This document shows, one piece after another, positions 1 to 10,583 of a stretch of 64,000 nucleotides of DNA. The DNA lies in assembly GCA_958295665.1 (NCBI GenBank), contig OY282558.1, forward strand, positions 65,894,789 through 65,958,788, given 5' to 3'. Position 1 is the first letter of the stretch. Every line of letters begins with the position of its first letter. Below the pieces are notes generated by a model. The model saw only the letters and a list, made by a program, of their open reading frames with translations, was not told the origin of the DNA and did not search any database. The translations under genes were made by a program, and so were the position numbers. This DNA comes from Tipula vernalis (lineage: Eukaryota; Arthropoda; Insecta; Diptera; Tipulidae).

Positions 1-1087
1 ATTTAAAAATTCTTTAGGCGCAAACCATTTTGGTTTAGGGATTTAAACCGGCAAAAGCTGAAATTGTAAACCGCATCCATATTTAAATTTTTCAAATCCC
101 AGTAAACCTTGTGTAAATAAACCATAAATTCTCCACGGTACAATTGGTAATGTTGGTGGTATTTCTTGTATTAAATTGAAAGGACCCGATACAAATTCCC
201 ATTTATCCTAAACCATATTTAAAAATAAATAAATTCGAAATTATTATCAAAACTTGTTGTGGCGGTGCAAAAATAAATTACCCCGATTTGTGCTGGACAC
301 ACGTCCAAAGTAATTAATTTTGTAATATTATACCAGAAGCGTTGTGGATTGGTTAATTCTTGGCACGCATCAAGCAAAGCCAAGCGAAATGGACCTTCAC
401 TCCAAGAGCCTTTTTGAAACATCTGCGTTCGAATATTCACCACCAAGGGTAAATTACGATCCATTGATTTTTTGGCTTTCACATAACCCCCCATTACGAC
501 AGTATCATCATCGATTTGTTCTAGAATGAAATTGTCAAGCGAAAAGAAATCCGAAATGAACGGAATCGATTTGTCACTGTGTGGTAAAACCTTATCTTCT
601 ACCATTACGCGATGTAGTTTAGACTATATAAAACAGAATTAGTACAGGCGATTTATACATTTTATAATTATACGTAACTTACGTCAATATTTTGAAATAA
701 ATTCACAGAAATCACAACAATTATTAGTACAAGTTTCATTATTAAACGGTTTCCGCTTTACAATTTCGGCTTAGATCACAATTGTAAATGAGCTCGCAAA
801 TCTGGGGCAAATTATATTTATTGGTTCCTGTATTACAATTAATCGATTGTATCTTTATGCCAATTATCATATCCATGCAGAAAATTTATTAATTTTTCAT
901 ATTTACGTACGGGTTGTTTTAATTGCGAATTTTACACGTAATAATGTTTATTATTCCTCTAACATGATATGACAAAATTTAGTAAAACTGGGTAATTAAA
1001 TATCTGAAACTTCTGTAATTTTATAAATATTATCTGTCAATTGACATAACTTTACTCGTGCAATTTTAGATTTAGATCTACATACAT
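1..1087. repeat. Segmental duplication, copy 1 (partner about 15510-16593)
   Basis: The whole class A gene plus about 350 bases of its 5' flank recurs near 15.5-16.6 kb in the same orientation with scattered substitutions. The similarity runs through non-coding flank (for example the block with aatgagctcgcaaatctggg) and stops just after tagatctacatacat in both copies, so this is a genomic duplication and not a retrocopy. The left end is cut by the window edge. Between the copies lie about 14 kb of transposon sequence. Confidence 0.9.
43..739 (-). CDS. Small secreted protein, class A copy 1 (3 exons, 187 aa)
   Basis: Three exons on the minus strand: 739-683, 623-282 and 207-43, all joined in phase 0. 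Exon 1 encodes a 19-residue hydrophobic leader (MKLVLIIVVISVNLFQNID), a likely signal peptide, and ends at a GTAAGT donor. Exon 2 starts after an AG at 624-625. It continues past the first internal ATG at 605 and ends at Gly in CPAQIG before GTAATT. Exon 3 starts with DKWEF and ends with TAA at 43-45. I placed the splice sites by alignment with the class B paralogues, whose unspliced exon reads CPxxVGDIW at the same place. The product is presumably extracellular. Spacing of Cys, the WYN motif and CP resembles DUF1091/ML-type insect secreted proteins, but this is weak and the function is unknown. It has one extra Cys (KYGCGL) not seen in copy 2. Confidence 0.85.
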
Positions 1088-1831
1088 CAAGACAAAATCT
1101 AATACAAGCAAGGAATGATCAGGCCAGATTTTACGTAATTTTTCGAAAGCTGAAATTTACCAATCAAAAGGTCAAATTCCTGAAAATACTCTTTAGCATT
1201 TTTATATGGCCACACGGCTTAGTAATCAATATCACTATGAAACAGAACACGAGTACTTCGCCGATCGTTCCGTCCAATCTACACCTAGAATTCGAAGCCT
1301 CAAATCTTCTCAAACAATGACGTGGTTCATTCAAAAACGTTCTGCTTTAAAGCATATGTCTCACAAACAATTTCAACCAGATTATAGGAAAACAATTTTG
1401 CCATTTTTAATTTTAAAAATGAAAAAAATTAGTTTTATAGATCGAAAAAAATTTAGACAAAAAATCGATAACTTAGCGGTAACTTGGTTATTTGCTAACC
1501 GATTATGATCAAATTCGGCAAGGATAATAGAAATGTGATTCTAAAATGATTTTTCTAATTTTGGGGCCCTACCCCCTAAAGTTCCACTCCTGCTACTTGT
1601 GCTGGTCACAGATTGGTTTTGAAATGAAATTTTTTGAAGTGAAACTTTTTAGGCAGAGTAGACGCAATTAAGAAAATAAATCGAACCACTGCCTCCTAGA
1701 TTTATATTGAGGTATACATTCGCGAGCGCATTTATCAAAGTAACTGTTCAGGGTAATTCAAATTTTGTTTACCCCGACTACTTTAATCTAGGCAAATTAA
1801 ATGTCAAATGTTCTTATTGTGATACATTTTT
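740..1831. other. Non-coding flank, no gene seen
   Basis: AT-rich sequence. Up to about 1087 it is the duplicated 5' flank of the class A gene. Beyond that I see no coding similarity; a 100-codon open frame at 1206-1508 has no recognisable motif. Confidence 0.6.
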
Positions 1832-1942
1832 CCAGGTAGACACGGAAAAGATTAAAGCAATCCAAGAATTTCCAGTACTAAAAACCGCCAACCACATCAG
1901 ACAGTTCTTGGGGATGAATGGTTGGTACCGGAAATTCATTCT
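1832..1942 (+). pseudogene. Detached Ty3/gypsy reverse transcriptase fragment
   Basis: A 111-bp piece is nearly identical (about five differences) to 4589-4699 of the gypsy element downstream. It encodes the end of the RT connection region (TEKIKAIQEF ... IRQFLGMNGWYRKFI). The fragment keeps the Trp codon in GWYRKF where the downstream element has TGA. It is bounded on the left by a pyrimidine stretch and CAG. The surrounding open frame 1707-2105 shows no other retroelement similarity. Confidence 0.8.
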
Positions 1943-2289
1943 ATTCATTAGCAATCTATCTTCCATTAATATTCCCATTAATTTTTCCTTGAACTCTAAT
2001 AATTATCAAGACCATGTTGGAGATATATGTTGCTTTGAGTTAATTTGTAACGAATGCCTGTTGATATTCGCTACCTCTTCATTTTTCCAAAATTTCAGAA
2101 AATAAATTCTTATTTCTCTGCCTATACTGTACACAGTATTTAATTAGGCATTACGTTAATTTCTTTTGAGTCATTAACATTGAGTCAATCGGTCAGTTCG
2201 AGAAATTGTATACAACAACCAAGTCGGGAGGATTATTCAGTGAAGTGCGCAGAGAAGTGAAAACCTGGAAGATTAGATTTAAGGGTGAA

Positions 2290-3235
2290 TGAACATAGCG
2301 ATTTTCCAATTGAGAGGTTTCTGAACCGCGTTAAAGGCTCGCGTGGCGAGCACAGTTAGAACCAAATCTATTGGTAGGAGCCTTGGATATATGCTTGGAA
2401 GAGGAAGCTCTGGATTGGTTTTGCACGGCGGTTGACCGTAATCCAGAGATCTAATGGGAAGGTCTCAAGGCAGAGTTGCGTCTATGGGTTGCAGCCAGCC
2501 GTACCGATGACGACGTACGCCGTATGCTACATAACCGCAAGCAGAGATATCCAAAGGAATCAATCCAGGAATTCTGTCAAGCAATCCAAAAGATAGCCCT
2601 ACAGTCCAGTCGTACCTTATCAGATATTACCATATATACAATACAATTATTCGTCGCAACATGCGCCCAAGGCTACAGATACACCTGCATGAACAATGGA
2701 ATTTCAGTAGCTTGGCCGAATTTATTCGAAAATGCAGTTCCCTCATTCCCTGGAAGATTTGTGGCGGCGTTTCGGGAAAAATCCAGAAGCAGACCTCCAA
2801 GCTCCAAACGGACCAGTATATCACTCTAACGAATACAAGTCCGGGGAGTCAAGTTCGGTTTGCCCAGCGTCCATCGAGAGATAATAGAGTCCATGAGCTA
2901 GATTTTTCCTTCACGGATCAATGTTCATCTAGACCTGAAACATTACGATTTGAGGAAGAGACAAGATTATCAGAAAGTGATTCAGAGCCAGAGAGCTACT
3001 ACAACCAAGTATGTCTCATTAATGAAAATTTAAAGATTAAATCTCAGACATACAGGTTTCAGGATCCAAGACATTCGCCCCAATTTTCTACCCACTATGT
3101 TCCCCAAAGAGCAAATTTACCCGCTAACCACTCCAGAAATACTAAGATGGCACGTTGTTTTAACTGTGATGAATCATCACATCAATACATGGATTGTCGG
3201 AAAGTGGTTAGAGGTGTCTTTTGTTATTGATGTGG
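2290..3235 (+). pseudogene. gag: Gypsy 1 gag with CCHC zinc knuckle
   Basis: Gag-like sequence starts around IERFLNRVKG near 2310 and continues through LWVAASRTDDDVRR. It shifts frame near 2650-2700 and ends in an acidic and basic linker and a zinc knuckle CFNCDESSHQYMDC at about 3156-3197. A second, incomplete knuckle (FCY then CGEKG) follows, split by a TGA at 3228-3230. Gag normally forms the retrotransposon particle and binds RNA. Stops and frameshifts make this copy non-functional. Confidence 0.8.
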
Positions 3236-3772
3236 AGAAAAGGGAGTATTCCTCCCCGACTGCATAGTTTGCAATCCCACAAAAAACGTTCAAACAGAGT
3301 TGCGGAATCAACGGGAACCGCACTCTCCACACCCGAACTCGAGACCCGGAACTTCTCTGATGACAGAAGAAGCGGCCAGCAACACCGACCCGGAATTATA
3401 CCGGAGTTGGCGACGCTGATCAAACCTTGTTCTAAATCTCTTCATTCAATCGTGTGCCAAACGGATAACCGGCAGTTGGTTAGAATGAAGAAGTATTTCG
3501 CCATGCGACGAAAGTTGCGTAGGTACATATTATCGACGGTTATCCATTCAAAACTAGACAACCGACCATATGCACATGTTCAAATTTGTGGTCAGCAGCT
3601 AGAAGGGTTGTTAGACTCCGGAGCCAATATTAGTGTAATAAGGGAAGTGAACAATTCCTGGAAAAATGCGACATTTCTTACCTTACATCCCAAACTCAAG
3701 TACATACTGCTAGTGGGGCAGCAGAAAAGATATTATGCTTCGTCACTATACCAGTTCAATTCAATGGTATAA
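3221..3772 (+). pseudogene. Gypsy 1 aspartic protease region
   Basis: The open frame carries LLDSGANISVI at about 3608-3640, the active-site D-S/T-G-A motif of retroviral-type aspartic proteases, which cleave the polyprotein. The first part of the frame (before about 3420) is probably a shadow of the gag-protease linker. A further protease block (LYLGTDFWKAFGL) lies just downstream in another frame near 3820-3855, so the gene is frameshifted. Confidence 0.75.
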
Positions 3773-4008
3773 CCAATAACTTCCGGTTGCACGTCGCCCC
3801 ATCACTGTCGCAAGTTTTGTATTTAGGCACAGATTTTTGGAAAGCTTTTGGACTGCAAATCTCAGTGTCAGAGTTGGATGGAAGCAAAAATAATTCTGCT
3901 GGTCCAATCCAACCCAGTGCAGATATACAACAACATATATTGACGGATGACCAACAGTACTAACTCCAAGTAATCAAGTAAAAATGTCCACCCTCACAAC
4001 AGCTAGGA

Positions 4009-5240
4009 TTGGGTAAAACAACCCTGTTGGAGCACGTGATAGACACAGGAGATGCTAAGCCGGTTAAACAGCGTTACAATGCGATATCACCAGCTAAGCA
4101 AAAGGAAATGGACCAAGAACTGGATAGAAAGTTAGCCTTGGGGGTGATTGAGGAATCATCTAGTTCTTGGAGTTCACCGGTGACAGTCGTGGCAAAGAGT
4201 AACGGGAAGGTACGAATGTGTCTGGATGCTCGTAAATTAAACGAGATAGTCCTCAAAGATGCGCTCTGGCAAATCCCATTTGAGCCGAGCTCTCGGTGTA
4301 AGTAAAACCGCCTTCACGGTGCCAGGAAGACCGTTATACCAGTTCACGGTTATGCCGTTCGGTTTGTGTAATGCTGCACAAAGTCATACCTCACGAGTTA
4401 CATGACCGAGTTTTTGTTTATCTGTATGACCTACTAGTAAGTTGACCTACCTTTGAGGAACACATGAAGTTGCTTGACATAGTGGCAGCACGTTTGAGAG
4501 CTGCCAACTTGACAATTAATGTGGAGAAATCGAAGTTTGTCTTCAAGCAACTGAAGTATCTAGGTCATGTAATCGGCAATGGGTGTATCCAGGTATACAC
4601 GGAAAAGATTAAAGCAATCCAAGAATTTCCAGTACCAAAAACCGCCAAGCACATCAGACAGTTCTTGGGGATGAGTGGTTGATACCGGAAATTCATTCCA
4701 AATTTCTCAACTGTTTCCGCTCCACTGACAGATCTGCTCAAATCAAAAGGAAAAATAGTCTGGAATGAATCTGCACAGGAAGCACTGGATGCATTAAAAG
4801 CGCTATTGACGAGTGCACCTGTTCTAACATTCTAACACATCCAGATTATAAGCGCACATTCTACATACTTCAAAGACTGGAGTGGGAAGTGTGCTATTCC
4901 AGAAGGACGCCAATGGTATTGAACATCCAATCGCTTTTTATTCCCACAAATTGAATGGAGCCCAACGCAATTACAATGTAACGGAACTGGAATGTTTAGC
5001 TGCAGTGCTAAGCGTTAAAAAGTTCCGTTAATATGTGAAAGGCTATAAATTTGTAATCATAACGGATCATGCGAGCCTACAATGGCTGATGAATCAAACG
5101 GACTTGACCGGGCGATTAGCGCGTTGGAGTTTGAAACTCCAAGGGTATGTTTTCCGAATTGAGTACCGTAACGGGTCACAAAACGTGCTTCCAGATACAC
5201 TTTCTCGCGTGTATTCTGAAGAAGTAGCGGAATTAGTGGG
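4009..5240 (+). pseudogene. pol: Gypsy 1 reverse transcriptase and RNase H
   Basis: RT begins with VIEESSSSWSSPVTVV and MCLDARKLNEIV (4009-4305). After an internal deletion and a frame change it continues with the palm motif, read here as YLYD at 4419-4430, so one catalytic Asp of YxDD is Tyr. RT connection follows at 4464-4682 and ends in a TGA within GW-YRKF. RNase H is seen as ITDHASLQWLMNQ and LPDTLSRVYSEE at 5050-5220. The lost Asp, stops and shifts all argue for a dead enzyme. Confidence 0.9.
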
Positions 5241-5370
5241 ATCTGTAGCCCCATTCCACATCGACCTCACTTCACCATCCTTCACGGAAGACGAGTATCT
5301 CAAGCTATTGAGGTCACTTCAGGATCATGTATCTCCAAATTCAAAACTGAAGGTTTCTAGCGGAAAGGTA

Positions 5371-6262
5371 TTAGTACATCAACCTAACCGAGAGCCAGAA
5401 TATAGGACGGACACACCTGAATGGAAGCTGTGGTTACCAAAGAGTTTGATTCCTGTAGTATTAACTCAAGCCCATACGCCTCGACCTTTCCAGAAGCTCT
5501 ATCTCGATTTCCTAGGCCCTTACCCAAGATCCAAAATTGGTAACACTTACATTCTGATCATTTTGGATCACTACTCTCGTTTTGTGTTGCTTAAACTACT
5601 CCTAGAAGCTACGGCTAAGAGAGTAGTCGTCTACCTGGAGCAAGAAATTTTCCCAGTCTTTTCCGTTCCGGAAATCATTCACTCAGACAATGGGAAACAA
5701 TTCAAATCCCAAATACTCCAGGAGATAACATATGTTTACTCCAATATATTCACCACAGTCCAATGCTTCTGAACGAGTTAACCGTTCCATTCTCACCGCG
5801 AAACGCGCGTATGTGGATGAGGACCATCGGACATGGGACCAATACTTACCACAGATTGCCGGAGCTTTGCGGAACACCGTACATTGAGGTACTACCTTTT
5901 CTCCGATATACCTGGTGTTCGGCCAGCATATGATTCAGCATGGGTCCCAATACGAATTACTCCGTGTGTTAGGACAGGAGGCTTTAGGTAATCACCACAT
6001 ATCTAGAAAATAGAACCGACTGGCTTTGGCACAGGAACTTGTGTTATTCCATCTTCAACAAGCTTACCTAGCCAATGCCCAGAGATATAACCTCCGGTCA
6101 GCAGAGCGGGAGTTTGTGCCTGGACAGGCAGTATATGTGCGAAACTCCAAGCAAAGCAATACACCATTAAATTACTCAGCTAAGCTAGAAGTGGAATATG
6201 AGGTGAAGAATAAGGAGGGCAAGATACCGGGAATTTTCCACGGGAAAGATATCCGCCTATAG
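5371..6262 (+). pseudogene. Gypsy 1 integrase lacking its H2C2 zinc finger
   Basis: The frame passes from TPEWKLWLPKSLIPVVLTQAHT directly into PRPFQKLYLDFLGPYP at about 5475. In element 2 roughly 60 residues with the HHCC finger lie between these points, so the finger has been deleted. The core keeps Asp in YLDFLGPYP and in IHSDNGKQF. After a frameshift near 5735 the Glu region (NASERVNRS) is present. The C-terminal tail at 6026-6262 has the FVPGQAVYVRNS block. Integrase inserts the cDNA into the genome; this copy could not. Confidence 0.85.
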
Positions 6263-7270
6263 ATGAACAAAATAACAAGAATTTATTTTATTAGTTCCGT
6301 GGTAACCACTTTCCATTTACAATACCTACCCACTAGTACGTAGGTAATGTAAAGGGAAAATGAAGGCTGCTATGTTTCTGGTTTATCGCCATAACCCAGT
6401 AAACACCAATACTTAGGATTAGGAAATAGTTAGCTTTATATAGGAATACTAACATAAGATAGGAGTTAGCTTAGGGATACTAACGTAGAAAATAAGTCGA
6501 GTTTAGGGAAGCTAACTTGCTAAATTTTGTATAAAAAGTGGCCAAAAATCACAAATCAAAAAAAGAAAAAAAAGGAAAGGGATAAGCTGCTCAACTGATA
6601 AATAGTGGTGAGTATATTATATTATGGTAACTAACTAAAAGGGGTCCGATCGGTAGCGGGATAATTAACGGCCTCAATAGAGGCGAGTGGAAGTTGGCTT
6701 TAATGCTCCGCCGCTCTTCTGTTAATTACCCGTTACTGATCTAATTCTTACTAACCGATCCCTCCTACAGGGAATTATATATAGTATTTGTTTTTCTTGT
6801 TGATTTTCGAAATTGTCCATTCATGTTGGAATGCTGATCTCGTTTCAGCTAGTCAATATAGGCAGGTTCCAAGTTTCTGTTATTCTGATTATGTTATTTT
6901 TTGTGATGTTTTCATGCCTCTTTTCTAATCCCCTGCGGTATAACAAGATCCATAAAACCTTCCATTAAACCCACGACTAAAAATTTTAACTTTGCCAGCT
7001 TGAGCTGCAGGTAAATGCCGCGATGGGACGAAGTTCATGAACAACTTTCTATAATAGGTCGAGGTAACACTCAGCCAATTACAATTTCAATACGATACTG
7101 ATACAGCTGTAAATAGTCGAATGAATTACTCCACTAATTCCAAGTGCAAGAGTGAAATCAAATCAACAATTTCTATTGTCCTTCAACATGTTTTCCCCAT
7201 ATTATATTCCCCACGAAAATGAGATAGCCGATGCTAATCGAAACTTTCGTCCGGTTAACAGTGTCTCACT
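6263..7270. other. Gypsy 1 3' region with possible LTR, then non-coding
   Basis: A possible 3' LTR lies at about 6350-6776. It begins TGTAAAGGG, ends CCTCCTACA (imperfect inverted ends), and has repeated gttagctt/ggatactaac units and a TATA-like tataaaaagtggcc near 6530. No second copy is found upstream of gag and no good polypurine tract precedes it, so the call is tentative. From 6780 to 7270 nothing is recognisable. Confidence 0.3.
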
Positions 7271-7279
7271 ATAGTTCTA

Positions 7280-7990
7280 ATTCTGAGGATGTTGCGTTAG
7301 TTTTTGTGTCTGACCATGAAGGAAATATTCGATTTTGCTGTTTACCCCTGTAATAGTGAAACATTGAAATGCAGAAACTCCCTCTCTTCTTTCCCCAAGG
7401 GTGAATTCGGATGGACCACCGATATGCATCACAACAGCGACCATGCTGCAGCTGTTATATAACATTGCAGTATGTCGAACTGTCTTTAATCCACTTCTTT
7501 ATGGTGGCAAACTATTTCAACAATATTTGGTGTTTGCCAAGCTCTTCGTGTTGAATCTTACAGAGGACTTTTGGATGATGTCATCGCTATTAACGTAATC
7601 TCTCTTTACGTCTTGAAAATAATACCAGACTTGGTCATCTTTATATTCTACTATCTTCGTTTATCGATGGTCCAAATTTTATGCCCAAATTGCACCAATA
7701 TTGTGGACAATGTGGCTATTGTTAGCAAGTTTGGCCGTCCAGACTTATTTATCACTTTTACGTGTTTTCCGGCATGGGAAGAAATAAAGTCAGAACTTAA
7801 AACTTGGCAAAATTCTTCAGATCGTCCTGATATCGTAACACGAGGTTTTAATTTAAAATTACACGAATTCCTTAGCAATATCGTAATACAGCAAATTTTA
7901 GGAAATGTATATCTATGGAAAGTTATCCCGAATATAGAAATTCGTCCTCCTTCTAATTCACCAGAACATTTTCCCCGAACGCAATCGAAT
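7280..7990 (+). pseudogene. Helitron Rep protein fragment (relic 0)
   Basis: Fragments in several frames match the Helitron Rep/helicase N-terminal half. GKLFQQYLV at about 7505 corresponds to the conserved RLFQQYLVD block. The frame 7571-8020 has KFGRPDLFITFTCFPAWEEI and SSDRPDIVTRGFNLKLHEFL, the signature just before the HUH nuclease motif. The sequence loses similarity after about 7920 and neither HUH nor helicase is present. It is a truncated pseudogene of a subfamily different from the one at 10.6 kb. Confidence 0.8.
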
Positions 7991-8765
7991 ATTGCTGTTG
8001 ATATCTCAATATCTAAATAGTCGCTATATAAGCTCACAAAACCCATTCAATTTTTAAGATGGACAGTCGTTTTAGTTTCAAGAAATTAATACAGAAAGTG
8101 CTTTGCGTCAACAATCTGTCCACTTTGACGGCATTTTTTGAACATCTCATATAGACCGACGCTCATCAATTTTTTTATAGCGACATCCCGCATTATTATA
8201 TGTATTCAAGAACTCGAACTGGCAAAAGCAATCTATAAATTCTCATTTTGATGGAAAAACTATTGGCAGAATAATAGCAGTTTCACCTAGAGATATAAAA
8301 GTGTTACCATCTTCGACTAATTCTTTTGTCTGTTAAATATACTGAATCTACATCATTTGAAGGACTGAAACCTTGAATAATCTAACCTACAAAGAAACAG
8401 CAAGAGCAAAGGAATTAATTAATGATAATAGTGAGTGAAAGAACCATAAGCAACCATGTACTGGCAACTAAAATAACTGTTTTTTATTGATTGTCTGATA
8501 TGCAATTTCGTCATATTAAAGTCACAAAAACTACTTAATTCGTTCTTATAACATTTCGACATTGTGTTCAAAGATTTATCACTTCCATAATTGGTTGGTG
8601 GGTGAGTTCATAGATTTTTAGTTGAAAAATTTTCAAAGATTAACATCTTTCAACATATGGAGGTAGATTTCTAATATTTTCCCACTACGGTAATCGGTTG
8701 TTAAACCCAACCTGTTTTCCATGCATTAAAAATTAGAAAAAAATTTTGTACTGACTAAATTCTAA
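7991..8765. other. Non-coding stretch
   Basis: AT-rich DNA. A few short stretches could be decayed Helitron sequence, but I can support no gene, repeat or structural feature. Confidence 0.5.
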
Positions 8766-9660
8766 TTATGCGATCCCTATAATGGGTAGACCGATATGCA
8801 TGATGCATATTTGAGCTGAGAGCGAACAAAAGATTGATACAGACAAAAAAACTCTAGGATCACTAAACTCTTTCATGGTACATTTTAGGAATCCTAACAT
8901 AGAGTTGGCTTTAGCCCAGATCAAATCGAAATGACAATTAAACGATAAGGTAGATACAGATGTACATTCAAGATCCTTTATTTCATTTACTAGTGCCAAA
9001 TTATTATTCGCAAAATTGTAATCATAAATAAGATGCGATGTTGAACATGTACAAGTTAGGGGAAAATATTTTTAGGTCCGAGATGGACCTAGATGCGAGC
9101 CCTGAGGTATCCCAGAATGTACATAAATTGAATCAGATAAATAATATTAATTTTTAAACGCTGCACCCGCTCAGTAAGGTCCGACTTAAGCCATTTCATC
9201 AAATTATCAATATTCAAGTAATAATTATCAAGTAATTTTAATTTTTGCAGAACGATAAAGTGATGAATTGAGTCAAACGCCTTACGGTGAAGTCTGTATA
9301 AATCAGCATCAAGTTGAGCATTGCCTTCGATAACCTCTGTTGCACGTTTCATAAATTCTGCTAAGTTTGATACAGAAGAACGTCTTCGAAAAAAACCATG
9401 TTGCTCATCTACTAATCGACCCAAACAATTTAGAAATTGCCGACAATAATGAAATACCTCTGCAGTTAGATATTTCACTTATATTTCATTATATAATACC
9501 CGGAAAAATACTATTAATTAAAATCGACAAGGGTTGAGCAGTTCATTACACAATTGTTTAAGAAAATTTGAAGAAATACCATCTGCCACATCCATCCTTA
9601 AAAATATGGAGGGATTTAATGATATCATCTGGAGATATGTGAGAGATATACAAGCAAGTG
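8766..9660 (-). pseudogene. Jockey-like LINE reverse transcriptase fragment
   Basis: Read on the minus strand from 9660. A block just upstream of the RT palm (SPDDIIKSL, FLKQLCNELLNP, in mixed frames) is followed by EQHGFFRRRSSVSNLAEFM and RKAFDSIHHFIVLQKLKLL (9478-9089), and then LSFNCHFDLIWAKANSMLGFL (8999-8766). These match non-LTR retrotransposon RT, in which the HGF and KAFD blocks surround the catalytic palm; the YxDD segment is missing. It is probably the same family as the fragment at 28.65-29.2 kb, which covers the more 5' domains. Confidence 0.8.
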
Positions 9661-9731
9661 TTGGTACAACTGCCTTCATCTAGTGTTGGTACAACTGCCT
9701 TCATCTAGTGTTGGAACAACTGCCTAAAGTC
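9657..9731. repeat. 25-bp tandem repeat, 3 units
   Basis: The unit agtgttggtacaactgcctt plus catct starts at 9657, 9682 and 9707. Units 1 and 2 are identical. Unit 3 differs by one substitution before it decays. Confidence 0.95.
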
Positions 9732-9899
9732 ATACTTGTTGGAATTTTTGATCTCTTTAATTCATTTTAAAGCCATCTTATGTTCAATAGCGAAAACAAA
9801 AGTAGCAAATACTGAAAACAATGTGCTTTTTTTTACCTAAATTTATTTAAAAATATTGTTACATTTTTGCCTTGTCACTCAAGGTTCGTATCACTGGAT

Positions 9900-10300
9900 T
9901 GTGAATAATATAAAATCAATTTAATTTACCTCCAACGAATTTATTTATTTCACAAAATTTATTACAACACAGTTTATCAATAAAAATTCACAAAATCACT
10001 TTATTTAAATTATTCTCAAATTTTACTGATCACTTTTACTTTTTTATTTTACACTAAAACACTTTTTAAATCACTTTTTAATTCCTTTTAATCTTTACAC
10101 TATCGCTAACCAAATATTACTAATCCAATTCGACTTCGTTCGCCTTTTTATATACACATACCAAGCTTCTAGAATGCTCATGATTTTTCTAGTTAGAATA
10201 GTGTAGAACAATTTTATCAAGGAAAATTCCATTTTAGTACAGTTAAACATTGAGCTATTAATTTAACTTCTTCTATTACACACTAGGTGTCACCGACACA
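9900..10300 (-). mobile_element. Probable LTR (BEL/Pao-like), minus orientation
   Basis: On the plus strand the 401-bp segment begins TGTGAATAAT and ends CACCGACACA, giving TGTG...CACA ends. On the minus strand it starts TGTGTCGGTGACACCTA and has a strong TATA box (tatataaaaaggcg, about 10141-10154) followed by an A-rich leader with AATAAA signals. The same start motif occurs near 49.66 and 49.78 kb. I infer an LTR; the BEL/Pao assignment is weaker. The five-base flanks (tggat and atatg) do not match, so it may be a 5' LTR and not a solo LTR. Confidence 0.5.
10144..10154 (-). promoter_or_regulatory. TATA box inside the LTR
   Basis: The minus strand reads TATATAAAAAG followed by GCGAACGAAG. 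It sits about 150 bases inside the proposed LTR start, where an LTR core promoter is expected. Confidence 0.5.
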
Positions 10301-10583
10301 ATATGTGTGGTTTCCAATCCCATCTATGAATGACTGAATAAACTAATCAACAATTACATAGCGCAAAATTTATGAGGTTTCAACCTTTTGAAATTCAATC
10401 GTTTTTTGTTCACGAAACATAAATTAGTTAAACTAGCTGAAAATTTGCTAGAAATTTCTATTAGTTGTGTATAAAATAAATAACTGTGCAAGTTCTACTG
10501 TAACATAAAACTGTAAGTTGTATCTAACTTCGAAACATTCTAAAAACTACATGATAACACCGTAATACATCTCTTCTAGAAAA
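10301..10583. other. Spacer before Helitron 1
   Basis: AT-rich DNA with no coding similarity. The 5' end of Helitron 1 must lie here or slightly upstream, but I cannot place it. Confidence 0.4.

Larger units (their letters stand above)
2290..6262 (+). mobile_element. Ty3/gypsy retrotransposon 1 (degenerate, gag-PR-RT-RH-INT)
   Basis: Domains occur in the Ty3/gypsy order: gag, CCHC finger, aspartic protease (DSGA at 3614), RT, RNase H, integrase core, and a C-terminal integrase tail ending near 6262. The reading frame is broken by many stops and shifts. It belongs to the same lineage as element 2 at 22.6-28.5 kb (shared GPYPRS and ERVNRSIL integrase motifs). No convincing 5' LTR is visible before about 2290, so the element is 5' truncated or its LTR has decayed. 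Confidence 0.92.

Noticed and set aside
344..529. Plus-strand frame inside the class A gene
   Set aside because: Shadow of the antisense exon 2, which is conserved as protein in five copies.
1206..1508. 100-codon open frame MATRLSNQYHYETEH...
   Set aside because: No family motif, no splice or promoter context, ends in Lys/Phe-rich low-complexity sequence.
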